From Planctomycetota bacterium (lineage in GTDB: Bacteria > Planctomycetota > B15-G4 > SIAN01): DNA of 64,000 bases. The number at the start of each line of letters is the position of its first letter. Position 1 is the stretch's first letter. Shown piece after piece: positions 1 through 5,815 of this stretch. Under the pieces are notes generated by a model, which saw only the letters and a list, made by a program, of their open reading frames with translations, did not search any database and was not told where the DNA came from. The position numbers and the translations under genes are program-made. The stretch is taken from positions 1-64,000 of the forward strand of contig JAEUIC010000018.1 of the NCBI GenBank assembly GCA_016795285.1. The letters are read 5' to 3'.

Positions 1-34
1 CGGCGACTTCGTCAGGTTCAAGGGCATGTTAGAC
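1..34 (-). repeat. attC site of cassette 5 (partial)
   Basis: These bases match the right part of the complete attC sites downstream, including the segment CGGCGACTTCGTCAGGTTCA, and end in GTTAGAC (28-34) rather than GTTAGGC. On the minus strand this is the R'' arm GTCTAAC of the cassette beginning at 625. That cassette's own first bases are TTAGAC, so arm and cassette start agree. The rest of the site lies outside the window. Confidence 0.85.
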
Positions 35-214
35 ACCGACCCAGCCGAGCTTCGAGATTCGGGCCCTGCGGTAGGTTGTTCCAGCGAGTTCATCCATCGA
101 CCGAGCGGCTCCGACCGAGAAGTCAAACATGATTGTGTACGGCGAGAAGGAGCGCGGTCTTAACCCGCAGGCTACTTGGCGTCTACAATCGTGCAACGCC
201 GTGAATGGAATACG
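35..214. other. Non-coding tail of cassette 5
   Basis: This stretch lies between the stop codon of the cassette 5 gene and its attC site. No reading frame of note, hairpin or repeat was recognised. Such 3' spacers are common in gene cassettes. Confidence 0.5.
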
Positions 215-580
215 CTAGTCCCCTTCGTTAAGACGACCGCCATCAGCGAAGTACTTTGATAGTGCGTGCCGGCAGCCTTCGCAGAAGGTCACGAGTGCCG
301 TCTGGTCGCCGCCGTCGACGCACCCGCCGAACCAGACGTCGTTTGCGTGCGGAAATCTCTCCTCTTGCGCGAGAAAGTAGTCATCGTGAAGTCTCACGAG
401 GCCATACAGAATGGGAACTTCGTCCTCCTTGAGCTGGAGTCGATGGACCGCGCACTCTGTCACTGCGTCGCGGCAGTCTAGGAGTCCGCTTGGCAACCAG
501 CGAAGGGTTGGTTCCTCATGGCTCACAGTGCACATCGTTAGCGAGAGCGCAACGGCGATGAAAACTGCTTTGCGCCGCAT
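215..580 (-). CDS. Cassette 5: small exported protein of unknown function
   Basis: The frame is open further upstream into the attC site, but the start at 580 is chosen because GGAGGAG stands 6 bases before this ATG and the upstream residues are only translated attC sequence. The 121-residue product begins MRRKAVFIAVALSLTMC, a positively charged end followed by a hydrophobic stretch, so it is probably exported; the Cys-17 context (LTMC) is a poor lipobox. The mature part has several cysteines (LLDCRDAV, FGGCVDGG, TFCEGCRH) that could form disulfides or bind metal. No family was recognised. Gene, terminal spacer and attC have the layout of one mobile cassette. Confidence 0.75.
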   Translation of the reverse strand: MRRKAVFIAVALSLTMCTVSHEEPTLRWLPSGLLDCRDAVTECAVHRLQLKEDEVPILYGLVRLHDDYFLAQEERFPHANDVWFGGCVDGGDQTALVTFCEGCRHALSKYFADGGRLNEGD

Positions 581-619
581 CCGTGCTCCTCCGAACGTTC
601 GAGAGCGACCGCGTCGTGT

Positions 620-718
620 GTCTAACGTCGTCCTTAACCTGCGAAGGCGCCGGTCAGGCACCCTTCGACCGAAGGCCACCGTAACGGCGACTTCGTCAGG
701 TTCAAGGGCTTGTTAGGC
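620..718 (-). repeat. attC site of cassette 4
   Basis: A 99-bp imperfect palindrome bounded by GTCTAAC (620-626) and GTTAGGC (712-718). Inner complementary blocks are CCTTAACCTG and CAGGTTCAAGG; the second has one extra C, the extrahelical base typical of attC. In minus-strand reading the R'' arm is GCCTAAC, matching cassette 4's own start TTAGGC, while R' carries the TTAGAC start of cassette 5. The central loop differs from the other copies, as variable terminal structures do. Confidence 0.92.
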
Positions 719-1242
719 ACCCGTCGACCGCGCTGGAAAGCGAGAGAGTTCAATGCGAGCCCTGCCTTGGTCTGGATTCTCTTCCGGTCTTCTGTCTTGA
801 GTTCATGTCTCTGAACGGACTTCCTCTTCATTCATCTTCGACTGAGGTTCGCGACGTGACCTCGGTTCACGACCTTCGCGTCTCGGAGCATCGCCAGCAC
901 GTTCAGCGGCAAGACCGTCGTCCACCGAACGCTATCGGATTCAAAGATCTTCGATCCCGAATCGGCGAGGTTGGTCGTCAGCCACTCGAGTTGGATCAAG
1001 GCCAAGTGCCGACGCACCGCGAGATCTCGAGGTCACTGCCAGGACCTGGCCGAAGAGACTTCCGAACTCTTCAACCGATGAGGTTCAGCTTCGAGAGTTC
1101 CTCTGACTGAGACTCTTGCCTGACGGTCGACTACTGCGGCCTTCGGCAATCTCTGAACTCTGGCGTGCAAACGAGCGATTCGAAGTCTGGCGACCGGACC
1201 AGCTTGCCAGCGGAAAACTACCGAGCCCCAAAACTCAGGTGT
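719..1242 (-). other. Cassette 4 body, no convincing gene
   Basis: Cassette 4 runs from 1248 down to 626 including its attC. The best minus-strand frame is a GTG-started 61-residue reading at 832-1017 (contains IQLEWLTTNLADSGSK), with no recognisable ribosome-binding site and no family. A second frame at 1033-1302 starts inside the neighbouring attC and looks like translated non-coding sequence. The cassette may lack a protein gene, encode an RNA or regulatory element, or carry a decayed gene. Confidence 0.45.
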
Positions 1243-1341
1243 GCCTAACGTCGTCCTTAACCTGCGAAGGCGCCGGTCAGGCACCGCTAGAACGCCCGCC
1301 ACCGTAACGGCGACTTCGTCAGGTTCAAGGGCATGTTAGGC
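1243..1341 (-). repeat. attC site of cassette 3
   Basis: A 99-bp attC bounded by GCCTAAC (1243-1249) and GTTAGGC (1335-1341), with the same inner L-box blocks as the other copies and a distinct central loop (GCACCGCTAGAACGCCCG region). Orientation is minus, by the extrahelical C and by the cassette genes. Confidence 0.93.
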
Positions 1342-1520
1342 GTCACCCGAGTCTGATTCCACGTCGTCTAGAGGCATTCGCCGAGTCGATGACCTCACGG
1401 CTCCGGCGCTGCGCTGACTTCCGTCCGCTTTGACTGCGGCCTGCTGAACCGATGAACGATGATTCATGGCCGGTTCATGTGGCCACAACTTCGATGAGCT
1501 TGGAGGTACCCCAGCTCCAG
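1342..1520. other. Non-coding tail of cassette 3
   Basis: Spacer between the stop of the cassette 3 gene and its attC. No feature was recognised. Confidence 0.4.
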
Positions 1521-1859
1521 CTACTCCATTCGGTCTGCATGGCGTCGCGCGTAGTCGACCGCGTACGCCTGCGAGTCAATCGTGTCAGCAGGCACTTCCT
1601 CCCAGCTTTGAATGGAATCGCCAAACTGGAACTTTGCCTGCCTCAGCGCAGCATCGCGAGTTTGATGCCATGAGTCGCCGCAGAATCGTCCTCCTGCAGT
1701 AAATCCCAGCATGAGATAGCCGCCATCACACGACTCGATAAGAACAACGTCTGCATCAGGCATCGGCCCAGGCCCCAAGTCGCCAGATGATGGAGCTGGC
1801 AGCATGTCCATTGGTGAATCTCGGAACACGATCGCAACATGCCGTTCGAGCTTTCGCAT
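1521..1859 (-). CDS. Cassette 3: small acidic protein of unknown function
   Basis: This 112-residue frame fills most of cassette 3 in the same direction as the integrase. It has no signal peptide or membrane segment. The central part (GGYLMLGFTAGGRFCGDSW, then TRDAALRQAKFQFGD and WEEVPAD) resembles a recurring small-protein pattern of a strand pair, a GDTWH-like turn, an Ala/Gln/Phe helix and WxxVP; this is recalled from memory and not verified. The ATG at 1859 has no obvious Shine-Dalgarno sequence, and internal ATGs at residues 17 and 19 are alternatives. Function is unknown. Confidence 0.7.
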   Translation of the reverse strand: MRKLERHVAIVFRDSPMDMLPAPSSGDLGPGPMPDADVVLIESCDGGYLMLGFTAGGRFCGDSWHQTRDAALRQAKFQFGDSIQSWEEVPADTIDSQAYAVDYARRHADRME

Positions 1860-1887
1860 TCGTGTTGCCGCCCGAGTGCAGGTGCAC

Positions 1888-1986
1888 GCCTAACGTCGTC
1901 CTTAACCTGCGAAGGCGCCGGTCAGGAACCGACCGATCAACGACCACCGTAACGGCGACTTCGTCAGGTTCAAGGGCTTGTTAGGC
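1888..1986 (-). repeat. attC site of cassette 2
   Basis: A 99-bp attC bounded by GCCTAAC (1888-1894) and GTTAGGC (1980-1986). Its central loop (GAACCGACCGATCAACGA) is the same as in the attC at 2654, so these two sites are nearly identical throughout and may share a recent origin. Confidence 0.93.
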
Positions 1987-2121
1987 GGAGAGCTCGAACT
2001 CGAAGGATGTCCTTGCAACCGGAATCACGTTCATTGACTGGCCTGGTCAGCGTTGCGATCCGTTCGTTAAGGACGGAGTTTGGCTTGGCGAAGGCGGGGA
2101 TGGCGCGACCCGAACAGGCTC
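1987..2121. other. Non-coding tail of cassette 2
   Basis: Spacer between the second reading frame of cassette 2 and its attC. No feature was recognised. Confidence 0.35.
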
Positions 2122-2301
2122 CTACTTTGAAACGGCGTCGAGTGTCGCCTCGATCAAATGGAACAGCACGACCGCCGACTCAAGAAGGGCGATGACGAGC
2201 GCCGTGCCGGACAGCCAGCGAGAAGCGCCTGCCCGCGCTGTCGCTGAGGCGTAGCCGACGGCGAACGGTGCAGATACGGTCATGATGCTCGGACCGAGCA
2301 T
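2122..2301 (-). CDS. Cassette 2: short membrane protein or downstream half of a broken gene
   Basis: A 59-residue minus-strand frame (starting MLGPSIMTVSAPFAV) with two hydrophobic stretches, the second WLSGTALVIALLESAVVLF. It lies in the same frame as the upstream membrane ORF (2317-2583), only a TGA and five codons further on. It has no ribosome-binding site of its own. Together the two would make a four-helix membrane protein of roughly 110-150 residues, so this may be the second half of a gene interrupted by an in-frame TGA. Two separate tiny membrane proteins remain possible. Confidence 0.45.
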   Translation of the reverse strand: MLGPSIMTVSAPFAVGYASATARAGASRWLSGTALVIALLESAVVLFHLIEATLDAVSK

Positions 2302-2316
2302 TCGGAGGGGATGCCC

Positions 2317-2583
2317 TCAGCAGTAGGCAATGCCAAGAGCGAGCCCCGCCGGCGGAAGTCCAGTCAACGCGATCGCTGCGATGCCGTTCAGCGGAATCTT
2401 GTGGGCGAAGATTCCGAGGACAATCCCGAGTGCGATGAGTGCGTAACCGACTGCGACAGGATGCATGAGGAGTCCCGATTCCAAGGGCATGGCGCCGTTC
2501 GTGCCGTCTGACTTGGTTCCGGATCTCGTATTCCGGGTGGGGCTTAGATCCGTCGACAACCCGTCACGGCCGTCAGCTGTCAC
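2317..2583 (-). CDS. Cassette 2: small membrane protein, possibly truncated
   Basis: The frame encodes up to 88 residues. The likely functional part begins at an internal ATG (residue 32, MPLESGLL, or residue 40, MHPVAVGYA), because the preceding residues are hydrophilic and unremarkable. Two membrane segments follow: VGYALIALGIVLGIFA and GIAAIALTGLPPAGLALGI. It ends in Cys followed by TGA, and the same frame continues as the ORF at 2122-2301. The family was not recognised. It sits in cassette 2, co-oriented with the integrase. Confidence 0.5.
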   Translation of the reverse strand: MTADGRDGLSTDLSPTRNTRSGTKSDGTNGAMPLESGLLMHPVAVGYALIALGIVLGIFAHKIPLNGIAAIALTGLPPAGLALGIAYC

Positions 2584-2653
2584 CGAGGGCGGCGATGGCT
2601 CCGGCGCACTGCGCGTTGTCGCTGTTGCGCGAGTCGACGGCGAAGGCTCTTCC

Positions 2654-2752
2654 GCCTAACGTCGTCCTTAACCTGCGAAGGCGCCGGTCAGGAACCGACC
2701 GATCAACGACCACCGTAACGGCGACTTCGTCAGGTTCAAGGGCATGTTCGGC
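2654..2752 (-). repeat. attC site of cassette 1
   Basis: A 99-bp attC bounded by GCCTAAC (2654-2660) and GTTCGGC (2746-2752). In minus-strand reading the R'' arm is GCCGAAC, which differs from all other copies. It pairs exactly with the TTCGGC that begins cassette 1 at the attI junction (3377-3372), as it would in the free circular cassette. Confidence 0.93.
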
Positions 2753-2767
2753 AGCAACGAGCGGTAC

Positions 2768-3361
2768 CTACTTGGACTGGAACATCCAACGGTTGCCGAA
2801 CTTGTCATTCAGCGCGCCGTAGAGCCCGAATGGTTGCTCAGCGAGCGGATCGGTGACTTGGGCACCTTCAGACAGCTTGAGGAACACGGCCTTCGTCTCG
2901 TCTCGAGTTCCGCCGCTGAGGTAGAGGCACACCGTGTTGCCCTGAACCGCGGTCTGCGTTGGACGAAGCCAGTCGCAAGCCGAGATGTCGAGCAGAGGAC
3001 TCTTCAGTCGTGAGTTGACTACTTTCGCGTGCATCGCGGCAGGGAACATCCCCTTCATTGGCGACTCACCGACGGTCGTCATCGTCAGGTCACCACCGAA
3101 GACGGCTTGATAGAAAGTCATTGCCTCCTTGCACGTGCCGGGCAAAAGGATGAACGTCGTCAATTGCATCTTGGAGTTGTTCACCGTCTTGCCCTCTTGC
3201 TGCGTTGATGGAAGGGCACTCCCGGCAGGCGTGGCTGATTGACTGACTGCTTGCGTTGACCAACTAACGGCAACAACCAGGCCTAGGCATGCCAGTCGTC
3301 TTGAGGGGCCGGACGAGAAGTTCGACTTACCCACGAGGTGCTCCAAGGCCGCGTCGACCAC
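2768..3361 (-). CDS. Cassette 1: exported VOC/PhnB-like protein
   Basis: The C-terminal ~135 residues, from MQLTTFILLPGTCKEAMTFY on, match the PhnB-like (3-demethylubiquinone methyltransferase-like) branch of the vicinal-oxygen-chelate fold, ending in the family's FGLYGALNDKFGNRWMF motif. These proteins dimerise to form metal-binding or substrate-binding pockets; the substrate is unknown. An N-terminal extension includes RRLACLGLVVAVSWSTQAVS, which looks like a signal peptide, unusual for this normally cytoplasmic family. The frame opens with GTG at 3361; a GTG nine codons later is also possible. It is the cassette nearest the integrase, normally the most recently inserted one. Confidence 0.8.
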   Translation of the reverse strand: MVDAALEHLVGKSNFSSGPSRRLACLGLVVAVSWSTQAVSQSATPAGSALPSTQQEGKTVNNSKMQLTTFILLPGTCKEAMTFYQAVFGGDLTMTTVGESPMKGMFPAAMHAKVVNSRLKSPLLDISACDWLRPTQTAVQGNTVCLYLSGGTRDETKAVFLKLSEGAQVTDPLAEQPFGLYGALNDKFGNRWMFQSK

Positions 3362-3371
3362 GCCATTGTCT

Positions 3372-3378
3372 GCCGAAC
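3372..3378 (-). other. attI core and first-cassette junction
   Basis: GCCGAAC on the plus strand is GTTCGGC on the minus strand, a GTTRRRY-like core lying 211 bp beyond the integrase stop codon, just where the cassette array begins. No attC palindrome accompanies it, as expected for an attI. TTCGGC here belongs to cassette 1 and matches that cassette's attC arm, so the crossover point is between the G at 3378 and the T at 3377. Confidence 0.75.
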
Positions 3379-3589
3379 GTCTCTTCGAATGTTGGGGTTT
3401 GGAGGTTAGCGAGAGAGTGCTGGCGTTGTAAGGCAGGGGAGTTTGGGGGGGTGGGGGATTGGTAAGTGGTTGCGGTGAAACTGAATACGGCGGGTGGGAG
3501 GGAGGGGCGTAGGACTTGTTCTGCGGCTTGGAGGTGCTGTGTAAGGCGGAGCGGGGGTGGGGTGGACGGTGGGATGGCGAGCGAGGGGG
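3379..3589. other. attI region between integrase and cassettes, G-run rich
   Basis: This 211-bp gap holds no convincing gene. The plus strand has long G runs (GGCAGGGG, then a run of seven G, then GGGGG near 3435-3455) and further GGGAGGGAGGGG at about 3500, so quadruplex formation is possible. Additional integrase-binding sites and a cassette promoter would be expected here, but none could be assigned by eye. Confidence 0.4.
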
Positions 3590-4783
3590 TCAGCTGGGGT
3601 GGTTAGCGGGGGGTGGACGGCGTGGACGGGCGGGCGGAGGCGATGGGGGCGGGGCTGATGGCGTCTGAGTGGGCATTCGGTTGGTTGCGTCGGTCGGGCG
3701 GCGTTCGAGCGAGATCGATGGGCCTCTCGCGACGGGGAGAGACGGCGCTGCATAGAGCCGATCGATCGGGCTCCGCACGGCGGCGGCGCCACGGTTGAGC
3801 ACGTGGGTATAGACCATCGTGGTCGAGACATCCTCGTGGCCGAGCAGCTCCTGGACGGTCCGGATGTCGTAGCCGTCCTCGAGCAGGTGAGTCGCGAACG
3901 AGTGGCGGAAGGTGTGGCAGGTGGCGTGTTTGACGATGCCGGCGCGCGCGACGGCGAGTTGGACGCAGCGCTGCAGCACCGTTTCGTGGAGATGGTGGCG
4001 GCGGAGCGTGCCGGTTGCCGGGTCGAAATGGAGCTTTCGTGCCGGGAAGAGCCACTGCCACGACCAGCTTGCGGCGGCGTGCGGGTACTTGCGAGCGAGG
4101 TCCGCGGGCAGCTCTACCTCGCCCCCGCCCCGCTCGAGGTCGCGGTGGTGTAGGCGGCGGACGAGCTGCAGGTGGTCGCGTAGCGGCTCGATCAGCACGG
4201 CTGGCAGCGGGGCAGCGCGGTCTTTACCGCCTTTGGCGCGGCGGATGACCAGCTGGCGCGCGGCGAAGTCGACATCCTTGATCCGCAGGTGGAGCGACTC
4301 CATGAGGCGCAGTCCGGCGCCGTAGAGGAGGTGAGCTGCGAGCGCGGGGGCTCCCGAGAGCTGCGAGAGCACGGCGTGCACTTCCTCGCGCGTCATGACG
4401 ACGGGGAGCCGCTTCGGCGTCTTGGCGCGGATGATCGGCTCGAGCGTGCCGATCTCACGCATCAGGACATCGCGGAACAGGACGAGGAGCGCGGCGAGCG
4501 CCTGATTCTGCGTCGATGCCGAGACTTGGTGTTGGATCGCGAGGTCCGAGAGGAACCTGCGGATCTCCTCGGCGCCCAGCACCTCCGGATGCTGCATGCC
4601 GTGGAACTTCACGAACCGCACGATCCAATGGACGTACGCTTGCTCCGTCCGCAGGCTCAGGTGGCGCGCACGCATCACCGCGCGCACCCGTTCGATCAGG
4701 TTCGGGTGGGGCGGGTTCGATCGAGCGCCGTCTGGAGATGGGCGTGGCGACGCCGAATTCGGACCAATCGGCCAACGGATCAT
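3590..4783 (-). CDS. intI: Integron integrase (tyrosine recombinase)
   Basis: This enzyme inserts and excises cassettes by attI x attC recombination. The SAM-like core-binding domain is at about residues 28-115 and the catalytic domain at 125-330. Catalytic residues visible are Arg-159 (GAGLRLMES), a Lys in AKGGKD (about 184-187), His-290 and Arg-293 ([13 protein letters not shown]), His-316 (LLGHED) and Tyr-325 (TTMVYTHVL). The insertion that sets IntI apart from XerC/D is present at 227-250 ([18 protein letters not shown]), where it recognises extrahelical bases in folded attC. After residue ~345 there is a Pro/Arg-rich tail of about 50 residues not seen in typical IntI. The start is uncertain; Met-37 is too far inside the fold. 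Confidence 0.95.
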   Translation of the reverse strand: MIRWPIGPNSASPRPSPDGARSNPPHPNLIERVRAVMRARHLSLRTEQAYVHWIVRFVKFHGMQHPEVLGAEEIRRFLSDLAIQHQVSASTQNQALAALLVLFRDVLMREIGTLEPIIRAKTPKRLPVVMTREEVHAVLSQLSGAPALAAHLLYGAGLRLMESLHLRIKDVDFAARQLVIRRAKGGKDRAAPLPAVLIEPLRDHLQLVRRLHHRDLERGGGEVELPADLARKYPHAAASWSWQWLFPARKLHFDPATGTLRRHHLHETVLQRCVQLAVARAGIVKHATCHTFRHSFATHLLEDGYDIRTVQELLGHEDVSTTMVYTHVLNRGAAAVRSPIDRLYAAPSLPVARGPSISLERRPTDATNRMPTQTPSAPPPSPPPARPRRPPPANHPS

Positions 4784-5309
4784 GGGATGGACCTCGCGGC
4801 GGGAGCGGCGCGGCCCGGCGCGTGGCGCGCTCGCGGCAGGGCAGCTCGATCGCCGCGGCCGAAGACGTCGCCTGCGGTCGACGGTGACGACGTCCTCGAG
4901 CGATCATCGCGAGGCGGACTCGCAGCCGCCTCGGGGCTTCGCGGCACGACGTGCAAGGATCCTCTGCGCTTGCGTGTTCGGCCGTGTTCACGCGTCGCGA
5001 CGTAGAGCGTCTGTCAGCGTGGTGGCGCTGCGCCACGGTCGGCCGGGGGCGCCGAGCCCGAGCGATGCTGCTGCCGACGCGGAGCGCGGAGCCGACGACG
5101 CTTGATCGTTGCGGAGAGCGGGCGAGGAGCTCATGGGTGGCCGCAGCTGCTCGAAGGTGGCGGCCGTTCGGTGCAGGGCTCTCCGTGCCTTGGAACCTGC
5201 GGGCGCTGGAGGGCACCTTCGGACCGGACTCCCACCAAGGCTGTGATCAGCCGAGCTGGCCCCGACGGCGCGCATGCATCGGGAGCTTTGTCTTGAGCTT
5301 CGTGTGCCA
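4784..5309. other. Region without recognised gene
   Basis: Several overlapping frames exist here because of the high GC, but none shows a recognisable domain, signal peptide or ribosome-binding site. It should contain the integrase promoter, reading leftwards from about 4784-4900, which could not be identified. Confidence 0.4.
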
Positions 5310-5585
5310 CGGCGAGGTGAGGCGCGGCGAGGTGAGGTGAGGTGAAGTGAGGCGAGGTGAGGCGAGGTGAGGCGAGGTGCGGCGAGGTGAGGCGAGGTGA
5401 GGCGAGATGAGGCGAGATGAGGCGAGATGAGGCGAGATGAGGCGAGGCGAAGTGCGGCGAGGCGATGTGCGGCGAGGCGATGTGCGGCGAGGCAATGTGC
5501 GGCGAGGTGCGGCGAGGTGCGGCGAGGTGCGGCGAGGTGCGGCGAGGCGCGGCGAGGCGAAGTGCGAGGCGAAGTGCGCGGCGTA
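5310..5585. repeat. Purine-rich tandem repeat tract based on GAGGY pentamers
   Basis: About 275 bp of 5-, 10- and 15-bp repeats in successive blocks: GAGGCGAGGT units to about 5400, GAGGCGAGAT units at about 5400-5445, a 15-bp unit GATGTGCGGCGAGGC at about 5463-5507, then GGCGAGGTGC units to about 5550. The plus strand is almost free of runs of pyrimidines. The block structure indicates successive local expansions, as in a minisatellite. No repeat/spacer alternation is present, so it is not a CRISPR array. Confidence 0.85.
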
Positions 5586-5711
5586 GTCCTTTGGTGGTGC
5601 GATCGATCTCTGCTGCATCCAGCGCGGTGCCGCGGTGGAGCCGCCGGCGGCGGCGAACTGCGGGAGTCGCCGGGTGGCCGCGCGCCGCCGCTGCGGGCGA
5701 TCGGCGCGAAG

Positions 5712-5785
5712 GAGCACGCGAGGGCACGCGAGGGCACGCGAGGGCACGCGAGGGCACGCGAGGGCGCGCGAGGGCGCGCGAGGGC
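5712..5785. repeat. Decameric tandem repeat GAGGGCACGC
   Basis: About seven direct copies of a 10-bp unit, the last ones changed to GAGGGCGCGC. It lies just beyond the stop codon of the gene at 5816-7081. Its period is not a multiple of three, unlike the repeats inside that gene. Confidence 0.85.
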
Positions 5786-5815
5786 GAGGCGGCGGGAGCG
5801 GGACGGCGCGCTCGT

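Larger units (their letters stand above)
1..4783 (-). mobile_element. Sedentary integron with co-oriented integrase (left end cut by window)
   Basis: An integron integrase gene (3590-4783) is followed, in its own direction of reading, by an attI-like core (3372-3378) and an array of cassettes separated by 99-bp attC sites. Four attC sites are complete and one is cut by the window edge. In class 1 integrons the integrase 5' end faces the cassettes; here its 3' end does, the inverted layout known from some spirochaetes and planctomycetes. The array is visibly lower in GC than the flanking genes, as expected for captured cassettes. The number of cassettes beyond the left edge is unknown. Confidence 0.9.

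Noticed and set aside
1..2752. A CRISPR array made of the 99-bp repeats
   Set aside because: The repeats are imperfect palindromes with RYYYAAC/GTTRRRY ends, 520-660 bp apart and next to an integron integrase, so they are attC sites.
3603..4061. A second minus-strand protein within the integrase gene
   Set aside because: It is an out-of-frame shadow of the integrase C-terminal part, Pro/Arg-rich without any family.
4455..5216. Minus-strand frame upstream of the integrase start
   Set aside because: Arg/Ser/Pro-rich with no domain, overlapping the integrase in another frame; a GC artefact.
5310..5785. CRISPR-like array in the tandem repeat region
   Set aside because: Units of 5-15 bp run head to tail with no spacers, and no cas genes are nearby.
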